From Galdieria partita (taxonomy: Eukaryota > Rhodophyta > Bangiophyceae > Galdieriales > Galdieriaceae), in contig BQMJ01000043.1 in the NCBI GenBank assembly GCA_025991245.1, positions 1 through 64,000 of the forward strand: DNA of 64,000 nucleotides, written 5' to 3'. This document shows, piece by piece, positions 34,275 through 44,672 of the stretch (position 1 is the first letter of the stretch; the number at the start of each line of letters is the position of its first letter). The position numbers and the translations under genes are program-made. Below the pieces are notes generated by a model. It made no database searches and had not been told where the DNA came from. It saw only the letters and a program-made list of their open reading frames with translations.

Positions 34275-37200
34275 TCAAGTCTCTGTTGTTCCAGTTTCAT
34301 TACTTTGTTCGACGGCTAAATTTCGACTCTGCATTTCCTTCAACTGTAAATATATTTTCCTTGCAATATATCTACGCCATGCAGATTGGATGATAACAGC
34401 AGCATCATATCGTTGATTGTTTCTCTCTTCAGCCAACTTTTCTGCTGAAACAAACACTTGTACAGAGCCAACTAGCAATAGACCTTAGAAATAATTCACT
34501 TTTCCAAACACAAACCTACCAATATCTTCTGATTGTACCGGTTGAGAAGTCTCCCAATCATTACGCAACTCATTTGCAGTAACCCACAATCCACCTCTTT
34601 CTGTGATCTCAAATATAACACAAACAAAAATATTCTTCCCATCTCGAACAGACTTTGACAGAATCAACTCTTCATGTCCTAACAAGGGCATCAATCTTGC
34701 TTTGTTTCGAAGGCGACCACTTCCATGAACTCTAATATCAACAGCTGTTTGACCATCTCCAAATGTAGTAAACACTTGAGAACGCCTTGCTGGAGGTTTT
34801 GTGCCTTGACAAAAGAAGCGTGCAAAGCGTCCACCAGCAACTTCACATCCTACATGTACAGGTATACCACCTTGTTCTATTGATATCACTTCCACTTTGG
34901 GAGTATCTTTCGATAAATAAGGCTTATCACTTTTACAACTATTGGAAGTTTCTTCAAATAGCAAAGCATCTATGTTGGACTGGGATGAGGAAGGTAATAC
35001 ATCTTCTTCTGTTGTATCCAACATGAGAAGTTCACCCGTATCCTTATCAACCATTCTTCTTATTGTAGAATATTCCAACTTTTTCGCAATGAATAAATTT
35101 GTTTCATCCTCATCTTCACTACTATTACTAGTACTATTGTGTGAAGCATCGCTTGTGCTTTGCTGCATTGAAAAGCGACTCTTTTCAGGATGATTTCCTT
35201 CAGGATTGTCTTCTTTCCTTTTCCTTCGAAATAAATTCGTAAATGACGTGAAATTCCATTTAGAAGAATTATTTTGTTTGCTTCCTTTCTGATAATTCCA
35301 TGGATCATCCTTGTTAACTTCCATCCGGTCCTGTGCTAATTCCTCATCATCGTCTCCTGCTATCAACAAAGCATCAGCATTGGTTCCCATTTCTTTATGT
35401 CTTTGTTGCCATTGTTCTTCTGTAGGAGTTTTCCAAGAGTGAAATTTACTCTTCTTCTTCTTCTTGCTGTGATTCCTGGATAGAGACTCGAGGTCTTCGT
35501 CGATCCAATTGGCTGACAAACTCTTGGAACGCACAACAGCTGGAGGTAATGAAACTTGACCACTACCAATTCCTACACATTCTAATATACGACGCAACAA
35601 ATTGCGATAGTCTTTATGACCTTGCACACCTATCGCTGCCAAATCCACATTTTCTACCAATTCCTTTGATATTATTCTATCACTGAAATTCTCTGACTCA
35701 TCATTCATGAAATGATGGGTTGTACTGTTTGAAACTTGTGCTTTCATAGTTACCCTCACTCTACGAATACCGGCTACACTACTAGCACTATTGGCCATTC
35801 CACTATGATATCCAATATCGTCAATATCATGCAGCAACGATAATAATAAAAATGCTTACCGATGAAAGAATGTTAGTGCCCAATCTGTTCCACAATATGC
35901 ATTTACTAAACGACCAGCAACAGCAGATTTTGCCTTTTTCCATTGAGAAGGACTTCCTGTAACTGGTGCTCCAATAAGAAAAGCATGATCCACTACACCA
36001 AAACATCGTCTGTCGGCCAACGAAAGCAGACACTTGAATACCACTCTTGCACCAAGTGAAAATCCTACCAAAGTGACTGGTCTATTTCCATGGCATCTTT
36101 CTGCTAAGACATCGGCTAATGTATCTCCTGCTCCATCTGCTCGTGAAATGAGTTGAGACCAAGGCTAATATCCAATCAGCTTCATGAAAACGACAACAAA
36201 TACTTCACACTTACATTATCAATATAATCCATTACTGAGACAACTGTGAGAGGCCAAGCAATGGCTGCCAAAAAAGCACCAGCTATCAATGAGAATACTC
36301 CACCTAATTGAGTTACTGCTTGCTGAGCCAATGTTTGTGCTGTTTTACTCGCCCAAAACTTGGCAAAGGCTCTACCCATTTGCTTTAGTCTTTTAGATTC
36401 CCAACGTAAAGCAAAGCGCTCAGAACAAGGAAGCAATTCTTCCAAATCTTGAGCAAATATTGCTGCACAAGAACCTGGCCGACTACCAGATTTGCCTAAC
36501 CATCCAGGAATTCCAATACACACATGAAGACCAGGAGTATATGAATAGGTTGCACCTCCTTCTTCTTCATCACGATTGGGATCCATTCCATCAGCTCTTT
36601 CAAACTTTTACAAATATAAATGAGCATATCAAGAAACAAAGTCACTTACCAAAAATTCCTTTACTCGGGAACTTGTTCTTCTACGAGCTTTCTTTCCTGT
36701 TAAAGCTGCACCACCGGCACCAAATAGAGATCCTACAATAGTCGTTCCCATAGTAGTACCTGCCAAAGTACCTGCCGAAGCAAGACCCACTATAGGAAAT
36801 AAGTCATATAAAAAATGATACAATGCCAAACTCACTGGCTGCAAGTGCTGGCAACAATAAAGGTGCAATGAGACCTCCAGTTAGTCCAAAAACAACTCCA
36901 CCAGCAACAGTTATTCCTCCAATCTTCAGCGCTCGAATTCTTCTTCTTCTTGTTCTTAGCTTTTCTATTCTACGCCTTGCATCTTCCTCATCCCAAGCGT
37001 CTTCTACTGCATCATCTAATTGTAGCTGATATGATGAAGTAGGGACTGAGTTTGTCTCTTGTTCTTCATCATGTTCTTCTATAGGATTGGCCTCTATTAA
37101 TTGTAAAGCCAATGCCATTTCAATCATAGCAAACTTGTTCCAGTCAATAGAGAGCTGTGAACAAGTCTTTTGTAAGATGACTCGAGCTCTAGCGTCATAC

Positions 37201-37892
37201 CTTCCTCTACAAATTGCCACTTGAACTAAAGCTTGAATAGCACAGAATCTGTTTGACATATCTCCCAATAAAAGAACACAATGAGTCTTTGTTTCTTCCA
37301 ATGCATCTTCCACCCTTTCACTTTCCAGGCAAAGGGAAGGAATGCAAAGTATAGCTTGTTTAGCTTGTTCCTTCAAACCCAGTGAGTCGAGTAACATACT
37401 AGAAAAACGGTTTGCAAAATATTTGTCGTCTTGTATCTTATCTGTTGTTCTTCTAATTGTTTCTTGTGAGGAGGTTGAATATACTATGACTTGTAGGCCA
37501 ACATTCAACACATTGGAAAGAATGTTCACCACCAAACAGCCTACCGCATATCTTTGGGCTTCATCAAAGTTTTCAAAACCAAAACAGGGTTGTGCTGTTC
37601 CTGTAACTGTAGAATGGAAGGGGAAGCTATTCTCTTCAGACCCGTTCTCAAACTGGTCTCCTAATTCCACTGGTAGTAGAGTAATAACTGCGTCATTTGT
37701 TTTTTCCAATTCTTCCCCATCGACGGAGTTTGTTTCCGTTTGCAGCGAGTCTAAAGTTGCGTCAGAGTAGGAGGAGTGAACTGTATGAGCACCAGAGCTT
37801 TGTTGTATTCTACTTTCTTGATAATACTTATTCGTATGCTTTGCTCCGTCTACTACTCTAGATACAGGAGGTTGAGCTGGTGTGTTGTTCAT
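34275..37892 (-). CDS. DUF726/TMCO4-like alpha/beta hydrolase with C-terminal IQ motif
   Basis: Six exons can be joined with GT-AG introns of 36-57 nt: 37892-36836, 36789-36650, 36604-36215, 36164-35860, 35802-34520, 34483-34275 (1127 aa, frame kept throughout). The centre has glycine/alanine-rich membrane segments (LTGGLIAPLLLPALAA, then GLASAGTLAGTTMGTT). After these comes the DUF726 hydrolase core: V-T-L-V-G-F-S-L-G-A-R-V nucleophile elbow, HAFLIGAPVTGSP, VNAYCGTDWALTFFHR and VENVDLAAIGVQGHKDY, as in TMCO4 and fungal Mil1-type proteins. An acidic/serine-rich insertion with poly-Lys follows. The last exon encodes AAVIIQSAWRRYIARK, a calmodulin-binding IQ motif not usual for this family. The role is probably lipid or membrane related; substrate unknown. 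Divergent from ALG12, 216 bp away. Confidence 0.88.
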
Positions 37893-38108
37893 GTTGTTAT
37901 CCAGTCAGAATGTCTCATTCCATCTTCACAAATAGCAAATTGACCTTTTGAAAGCAAATCTATTTGAAACAAACTCAGTTACTACATTTTGGGCGTTGAT
38001 ATTCCACACACAAGTAAGAATTCACATATAGTGTTGTGGATAGCTAGCAGAACAAAACAAGTTCTCGGTTCCTGTTGAACAAACCAAGTCAAAGTTATTC
38101 ACGGAGCC

Positions 38109-39718
38109 ATGTACAAATTATTAGAGACAGGTCTTCTATTGAAGTGTTTGCTATTCATTTTGAGTTTTACTTATCTCTATTGGGTACCTTTTACAAAAGT
38201 AAGGAAGCACTGAATTGGACAAGTATGTCATATTTTTGGGTGTTTAGGTAGAGGAAAGTTTTAATATTCAAGCAACGTATGACTTGATATTTCATCCTCT
38301 TTCATTGTCTTCCTATGATCACTTTTCTTTTCCTGGGGTGGTAAGTATTCTTTAAAATAATCCATATAGTAGTAGTTGAAAAGTTTATTGTGGAGGTTCC
38401 CAGAACTTTTATAGGTGCCTTGTTATTATCCATCCCACTGATACCCTTACAACGTATCTTTGACTGGTCTCCTTTGACTTGTTTATTTGCTGTTCGTGCC
38501 ACTTTACTCTTATTGGTTGTGGTCACTATTCTTTTATTAGAAAGAGTAACTTGTTTTCGATATGGAAGATCTGTTGGAAATGGGTTCCTTTTGATAACTT
38601 GTTCTCAATTCCATATTTTATTTTATGGTTCTCGACTATTACCCAACACATTCGCATTGGTACTTAGTAACCTCTCCTTTTATTTTATTCTTCGAGGAAA
38701 TATTCCCCTTTCCTTTTTCATTCTATCTTTTACTTGTGTAGTGTTTCGCTTTGAACTTGTATTGTTGTTAGCTGTTACCTTTCTTATTGTACTCGGCCAT
38801 CGTTCCCTATGGAAAAAGGTTATTCGACTTGGTTTATATGGAGCCATGGTTGGAACCCTTCTTTCGCTTAGTGTCGATTCAATATTTTGGAAACGTATTT
38901 GTTTTCCAGAGTTTGAAGCTTTTTATTTCAATGCCATTCGAGGACTTTCTAAACATTGGGGTGTATTTCCTTTCTATTGGTATTTTACTCATGCCATACC
39001 CAAGTTGTTGATGGGAGCTTTGGGTGGTTTATTCATAGGTTGTCTATCGGATAGAAGAACTTGGTCACTTTATATCATTTCTTTTGGTTATGTTGTTCTT
39101 TATTCCTTTTTGGGACACAAAGAAGTTCGTTTTATTTTTTATGTTGTTCCATTATGGAATATTTGTTCTGCAGTTGGAATGGAATTCTTACGTAACAGAA
39201 GAAACAAACATCGAATAGTTGCTATTCTTTATGGAGGATTATGTTTCATGTTGATACTTTCGTTTATCATTTCTCTTTTTTGGTTATGGATTTCTTCTCA
39301 TAACTATCCTGGTGCAGAAGCCTTACAAACTTTGCATGCTTCTTATAAAGGAGGATGGGTCCATATAGATCCAGCAGCAGCTATGACAGGTATTTCAAGA
39401 TATTGTAAGTACATATATTTTGGGTGTATGATTCAATGGACAGTCTCATTTACTTGTGTCATAGTACAACAATCATCAGGAGACTGGAAATATTCTCGGC
39501 AAGAACATTTGAATGATTTCTCAGCATTTGATTATCTAATTACAGAAAAGAGCTTTGTAGAAAATTTTACGGTAAGTAGTGATATACATTTTATGCTTTT
39601 TTGGCAAATGACCAACAAAGTTGAGATGACTCATGCCATCGTTGCGTTTTCAAAGATGGATTGGAAACATTTCAAACCCCTTTTTCAACCCAAAATATTT
39701 ATACACAGAGTCCATTGA
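38109..39718 (+). CDS. ALG12: ALG12 dolichyl-P-Man alpha-1,6-mannosyltransferase
   Basis: GT22-family ER membrane mannosyltransferase that adds the eighth mannose to the lipid-linked N-glycan precursor. Exons 38109-38198, 38248-38340, 38396-39404, 39465-39571 and 39626-39718 (463 aa). The N-terminus carries the family signature, [15 protein letters not shown] then [17 protein letters not shown], spread over the first two introns. Later landmarks are [16 protein letters not shown] and [15 protein letters not shown]. Introns 3 (60 nt) and 4 (54 nt) are multiples of three without stops. Removing intron 3 restores the family's SRYLQ...W junction; intron 4 is less certain, and retaining it would give 481 aa. 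Hydrophobic throughout, with about 10 membrane segments. Convergent with the GNAT gene, ends 35 bp apart. Confidence 0.95.
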
Positions 39719-39753
39719 AAAGGATTTCCAAGTGCATATGTTGGAAATTTCTT

Positions 39754-40644
39754 TTACCATTCCTTCTCCCAATAATTTCTTCTAGACATCCCTAAGAAAC
39801 TTACCCAAAATGGGTCACAACCTTTCTTAGAATAACCAAGACTCTGATAAAGTCTCTCTGCTCCATCATTACCGACAATAGAATGAAGTCCAATCCTGCG
39901 ATACTTCCATCCTTCTCGAACAATTTCTTCACACTTTTGTAATAAACCACGTCCAATGCCACGTCTTCTCATGGAAGGAAGAACAGCCAAATTGTAGACG
40001 TATGGAATTTTGCCTTGTTGGACTTTTGAAAAAGCTTGAAAGACTTGCGAACCTTGTGGAATCGTTGATAATTGCACAACTCCCACTAAACAACCTGAAA
40101 GACATTAATCTCAAAATATACGGCTAATATACTGACCCGTTGTCACATCTTGTGCAACCAAAACTTCGTCTTCTTCAGTAATAACCTCTTTTTCTGATTC
40201 CTTTCTATTCAATAACAATAGTAAACCAAGAAAAGTTTCCACTATAAAAGAAAATAGGATGAGTAAATCAAAGGATAGCGGGTACTCAACATACGAAAGA
40301 ATAACGGTCGAAGTAACCACTTCCACCGAGGAAAAGTATGAAAACACTCGTTGCAAATATAAGCAAATTGATATATTTCCTTCATAAAAGTTGAATAAGG
40401 ATCAAGCGTTTAAAAACTTTCTCACATGTCGCTCCAAAGGACGAACGTGGTACAAGGCCACGTTGCTTTGAACCTGTTCTGAAACGGAAGCTGCGACTCC
40501 ATATATCGTGTGTCGTGGCTTCCAACTTGTGTTTTTCTTGCATTGGAAACAAAAACTATGCTTGCAATAGGGATACGATAAATGTTGTATAAAAGATGGA
40601 CTGAAAGGCACATTCACAACAAAACCACCACATACAAGCGGCAT
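39754..40644 (-). CDS. GNAT-family N-acetyltransferase, probably organelle-targeted
   Basis: Four exons, 40644-40426, 40379-40295, 40241-40137 and 40094-39754, with introns of 42-53 nt, give 249 aa from the ATG at 40644. The C-terminal ~110 residues are a GNAT fold: VYNLAVLPSMRRRGIGRGLLQKCE contains the R/Q-x-x-G-x-G/A acetyl-CoA loop (RRGIGRG), followed by the late strand and helix LHSIVGNDGAERLYQSLGY. The N-terminal ~70 residues are rich in Ser, Lys and His with few acids and look like a plastid or mitochondrial transit peptide; plastid GNATs of plants have this layout. The acceptor (protein N-terminus, lysine or small amine) is unknown. The start is 64 bp from the divergent GPAT start codon. 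Confidence 0.85.
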
Positions 40645-40708
40645 TCTTCTTTTCGTTGAATTGAGACTCAATATTCTTCTTGTTGAAGAGAGAACAACTC
40701 TGTTCGAA

Positions 40709-42568
40709 ATGCTTTTGTTGAGAAATCGCTACATCTTTCGTTCGGTATACTTGCAATTGTTGAGTATAGCTTCACGTCTTATCTATGGAAGGGATCCACA
40801 AAGAACCCAAGCCAAAGACAGAGCTGCACAGTTAGCCAACAAAATAAGAAAAGTAAACTCTGCTTTGGAGTTTGGAGGAATAGGAGAATGGGAAGGAATT
40901 TTCTATGAAGCTGCCGACCATAGACAGACTGAAAGAAAGGACTTGATATTTGATTTTCCAGATAGCTTCACCTTTTTATCAGAAGCGGCAGATGCGTTGG
41001 TTGGAGACTCCCTTAGTCGATGCTTTTCTTCAGAACCTCCTAAGCCTTGGAACTTTTTAACGAGAAATTGTTCTCAAGTACCGCTTTTATTGATACCTCT
41101 TTGGTTAGCCAGTTTATGGGTAAGGTATTTGGTATTATTGCCATTACGACTTGCTGTCTTGTGCTTTGGAATTTTTATATTTCTAACACTGTTTATTCTG
41201 GTGGGATTCGTTATTCCAAGAGGAAACTGGAGAAGTAGCGTGGAACAGCGGCTATTGCGGTTTCTAGCGTCGGTGTTTTTAGCTTCTTGGAGTGGAGTTG
41301 TGAGGTTTCATGGGAAGAGACCTGAAAGAAAGGCCAACCAAATTTATGTAGCAAACCATACGAGTCTTATTGATATTATTGTTTTGTACAAAGACTACAC
41401 ATTTAGTATCATCGGTCAACGACATGGAGGATTTGCCGGTATTTTACAAGATTTGTTGATGAGAGTTCAGAACCATATCTGGTTTGATAGAGAAGTAGGA
41501 AGGGACCGACATATAGTACAAGAACTTTTAAGAGAACATGTAAGGAACCCCAATAATGAGCCCATGTTGGTCTTTCCTGAAGGAACTTGTGTGAATAACG
41601 AATATTGTATTATGTTTAAAAAAGGAAGCTTTGAACTGGGGGCACAGGTGGTTCCCATCGCTATGAAGTATAATAAGCGATATGCCAATCCTTATTGGGA
41701 TTCCAGTCAGTGCGGCTTTTTAAGACATTTATGGGATTTAATGACTTCCTGGGCAGTAGTTGTGGATGTGTACTATTTGGAACCCATGAAAAGAAACGAG
41801 TAAGTAACTGAATAGAATACAACTCAACATTGTCTTGTTGATTGATATAGGCTGAATGAAACTTCTTCGGAGTTTGCTAAAAGAGTGAAACGTGCTATAG
41901 TTCAACGTATCGGTTTGATAGATGTGGAATGGGATGGCTTCTTGAAGAGACATCGAATATCTCCAAAATTTATACAACAAAGGCAGAAAGCTCATGCTAT
42001 GGTAAGGGTAAAATACGAAACATACTGAAACTTGACCACTAAGACATTTAGGTTTTATTGCGTCGAATGCAACGAAATTCGATCATAGCGGATTCCCAGT
42101 CATTGGAACGGAAAGGTGGAGCTTTTGACTCTTCAGTAGATTTGAGTTCACTTTCAACAGCTTCTCATTCACCAAAAATAAGAAAGAGAAAGTCTGATAA
42201 GACAAGACCCAATTGCATGGAAGAGACATCCGACACTTCTTTTAAAAACAAAATTCACCAACCAACTAGTTCAGAAAATGTGGAAACTCTTATGAAAGAA
42301 TCATCTTCTTTTACTACTAGTCAAGAAAATGGGAAAGAACAAGTAGACATGGATGACCCATTCGATGAGATTGAAGGGTAAGTTGATGGATTCAGTCAAT
42401 TATTTTCTGATATGGTGTTGTTGTAGAAGAGGATACAAGGTATGGGTGGATGGTGTATTCTTACTCGTCATTATGTTATGTATTGTATTTTGTACTATCT
42501 TGAGTTGTATTTTGTTTGTCAAATATACATCTTGGAGTTGTATTACGGAGTGGAAGTGGAAGACATGA
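40709..42568 (+). CDS. GPAT9-like glycerol-3-phosphate acyltransferase with extra membrane tail
   Basis: Exons 40709-41799, 41851-42001, 42052-42377 and 42427-42568 (569 aa). The ATG at 40709 is chosen; the open frame upstream has only TTG. Two or three hydrophobic segments precede the PlsC domain, whose motifs are visible: V-A-N-H-T-S-L-I-D (~214-222), FPEGTCVNNEYCIMFKKGSF (~288-307) and VVPIAMKYN. After WDGFLKRHRISP the family normally ends shortly. Here about 110 polar, Ser/Lys-rich residues follow, then a last exon encoding one strongly hydrophobic helix (VFLLVIMLCIVFCTILSCIL). It catalyses the first acylation of glycerolipid synthesis in the ER. The spliced last exon keeps frame, so the tail seems real. 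Confidence 0.9.
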
Positions 42569-42698
42569 TCCGGTTAGTTTTCCTGGACAACATTTGTATC
42601 ATTTTTTATAAAAGGATATCGTTTATGTATGATTATTCATATACAAAGTGGCTATGAACCAACTACACAACAAACACAACAAAACACACATATTCTTT

Positions 42699-43172
42699 CT
42701 ACTCGGTGGCGATTTCAATCTTCTGGCTCTCAGACTTCTCCACCTGTTTCTTTGGTACAGTTACAGTTAGCATGCCATCTTTGCAACTGGCCTTGATTCC
42801 CTTCCGATCGATATGTTTTGGAAGGCGGATAGACCTTTCAAATTTGCCATAAGAACGTTCCATCCTATGATACACGGTTCCTTCTCGCTCCTCATCAGAC
42901 TTCCTCTCATCTGCTTTCTCACCAGAAACAGTCAAGATATCACCTTTCAAATCTACATTGATGTTTTCCTTTGGAACCCCAGGTACTTCTGCTTTTACTA
43001 AGAAACAGTCTTCTTTTTCAACAAGGTCTACCCTAGGTGACCAAATTTGACCTTCACCAAAACTTCTAGGAGTAACAGACCATATATCTCGATAAAAAGG
43101 ATCCGTAGCCCATGAAAACAAGTCCCCAAAACTGCTATCAAAGAAACGGCCAGGTCGAACTAACTCACTCAT
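42699..43172 (-). CDS. Small heat-shock protein (Hsp20/alpha-crystallin)
   Basis: Single-exon 157-aa protein from the ATG at 43172. Short N-terminal arm (FFDSSFGDLFSWATDP), then an alpha-crystallin domain: SPRVDLVEKEDCFLVKAEVP, G-V-P-K-E-N-I-N-V, LTVSGEK and the C-terminal signature KASCKDGMLTVTVPKK (G-x-L hairpin). A short acidic tail ends in IEIATE, the usual I-x-I groove-binding motif. There is no targeting peptide, so it is likely a cytosolic class I type, an ATP-independent holdase. Heat-shock-element-like dyads lie upstream at 43260 and 43303. Convergent with the GPAT gene. Confidence 0.95.
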   Translation of the reverse strand: MSELVRPGRFFDSSFGDLFSWATDPFYRDIWSVTPRSFGEGQIWSPRVDLVEKEDCFLVKAEVPGVPKENINVDLKGDILTVSGEKADERKSDEEREGTVYHRMERSYGKFERSIRLPKHIDRKGIKASCKDGMLTVTVPKKQVEKSESQKIEIATE

Positions 43173-43259
43173 GGTGTCTTCAATAACCAACGCTTTTCAA
43201 CAAATTCAATACCCTTGCCACAGCCATCTCGTTAAGGATGCTTATTTAAAGTATGCGTA

Positions 43260-43310
43260 GAAATTTCTTCGATACATCTACATGTTTCTAAATGGGCAGA
43301 TAGAATGTTC
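43260..43310 (-). promoter_or_regulatory. Heat-shock-element-like dyads upstream of Hsp20
   Basis: Two inverted GAA/TTC dyads, GAAATTTC at 43260-43267 and GAATGTTC at 43303-43310, lie 88-138 bp upstream of the Hsp20 start codon. They match the nGAAnnTTCn core of heat-shock elements. A TTTAAATA-like box lies between them and the gene at about 43242-43250. Confidence 0.5.
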
Positions 43311-43386
43311 CATGTGCAGATCAAAAGATCCCTTCCAATCTCTCTTTTACTAGAAAATTCGATTTCAACCATCTACATTATTGAAA

Positions 43387-43469
43387 GCAGAGATGGCCGA
43401 GCGGTCTAAGGCGCTGCGTTCAGGTCGCAGTCATCCCAGATGGCGTGGGTTCGAATCCCACTCTCTGCA
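43387..43469 (+). tRNA. tRNA-Leu (CAG)
   Basis: Complete 83-nt cloverleaf. The acceptor stem GCAGAGA pairs with TCTCTGC, with discriminator A. D arm TGGCCGAGCGGTCTAAGGC, anticodon stem-loop CTGCGTTCAGGTCGCAG with CAG in the loop, a long variable arm (TCATCCCAGATGGCG), and TpsiC arm GTGGGTTCGAATCCCAC. The long variable arm and GCCGAG D-loop are typical of class II tRNA-Leu. No intron. A short T run follows at about 43474, as expected for a Pol III terminator. Confidence 0.97.
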
Positions 43470-43676
43470 CTTGATTTTTTCGTACTCTACTAGAAAGAAG
43501 GCAGGGTAGAGAGTGATGATCAAAAGCAACTTTAGGTTTTGTGCATTGTTATAGATTCATATAGTCCTATCATTGCCTCCCTTTGTTACAGTTGAACGAT
43601 TGCTTCAACATGATCTTTCTAAATCATGAGAATACTCGTGAGCAGCGGTTACCATCCCACATTTTTTCAAAAATTG

Positions 43677-43690
43677 GAAATGGCGCGCTC
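43677..43690 (+). promoter_or_regulatory. E2F-like GGCGCG box
   Basis: GAAATGGCGCGCTC ends about 13 bp before the start codon at 43704. The core GGCGCG fits E2F/DP sites, but the flanking T run is imperfect, so this is the weakest of three similar boxes in the window. Confidence 0.25.
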
Positions 43691-43703
43691 ACCTCTTTGA
43701 GGA

Positions 43704-44468
43704 ATGGATTCCGATTCAGAGTCTTCTGACTTTCTACCAACAGTCGCGAGGAACAACAAAAGCGCTATCCTTCAGAAACCCATCAATAAGAAAAAAGAAC
43801 AACCTTGTACCAACGATAGCACCGAAGAGTTGCCTCTTTCTGATAGCGAAGAAAAGGAGAATTTTCCTCTGCTATTGGTTCAAGGGGTGTCTACTGAACA
43901 AGAACATGACCAAAGATGCCACGAAGAGAGACCAAGTCGTCGTTCAGCAGCCAAAGCTCAAGAGAAAATGGCCCAAGTCACTACATCTGATAGAAAGGAG
44001 CCCAGAAGAAAGAGAGATTCTAACGTACTTGTGGAATCGGATAGTGAAAATGAGGAGCAAGATGATGCTTTCTCTACCGATGATGCTGAGAATAGCTCTT
44101 TTGAAGAAGATGATTCGGAAGATTCTTCGTTGATAGACGATAATATGCTGAAGAAGGGTAAGAAAGGACGTAATTCTACGAGTGGCTCCAAGAAAGCCTC
44201 AAATGCCAGAGAATCCAAAGCCAAAGGAAATCAATCATCGCAGAAGAAAAGCACAAAAGCAAGATCAACGAGTACCAAAACTGAAAAGTCCGATATGAGC
44301 TCCGATATCCCAGCAAAGTCTATCCGTAGTGGTCTTTCATCTAATAACCGAACAAAGTTGGAATCGTCCCATACTTCCGGTTTATTGCATGTAAGACCTA
44401 TTCGAGCAGGATTATCCAAAAAGTCACCTATTCCAAGGTTGCATACTTCTTTCTTGAATCATTCTTAA
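43704..44468 (+). CDS. Low-complexity acidic/basic nuclear protein, possibly RAD51AP1-like tail
   Basis: Single-exon 254-aa protein. The N-terminal half is Ser/Asp/Glu-rich with SDSE and DSEDSS acidic clusters that look like CK2 targets. The middle is Lys/Ser-rich (KKGKKGRNSTSGSKK), suggesting nuclear localisation and DNA binding. The C-terminal ~30 residues (GLLHVRPIRAGLSKKSPIPRLH) recall the G-L-S-[KR]...P-L-H RAD51-binding tail of RAD51AP1. This resemblance is short and speculative. An E2F-like box lies just upstream, which would fit an S-phase gene. Otherwise the protein is unrecognised. Confidence 0.6.
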   Translation: MDSDSESSDFLPTVARNNKSAILQKPINKKKEQPCTNDSTEELPLSDSEEKENFPLLLVQGVSTEQEHDQRCHEERPSRRSAAKAQEKMAQVTTSDRKEPRRKRDSNVLVESDSENEEQDDAFSTDDAENSSFEEDDSEDSSLIDDNMLKKGKKGRNSTSGSKKASNARESKAKGNQSSQKKSTKARSTSTKTEKSDMSSDIPAKSIRSGLSSNNRTKLESSHTSGLLHVRPIRAGLSKKSPIPRLHTSFLNHS

Positions 44469-44672
44469 AATATACATCGATACTAAATACCGTCTTTATT
44501 GTATATAATACAAATCAGAATGATGATGATGGTCATTAGAGATCATTTGTAATAGAACAAAATGCGACAAATAAAATACGCCTTTTTCTAGGCAAAAAAA
44601 ATTCCAGTTAGAATTCTGCGATACTAGTGCAGTCAGTTGCAAATGTTTCCCAGACTTGATACAAACATATTC

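Noticed and set aside
37342-37770. 142-aa plus-strand frame
   Set aside because: Antisense shadow inside exon 1 of the DUF726-like gene.
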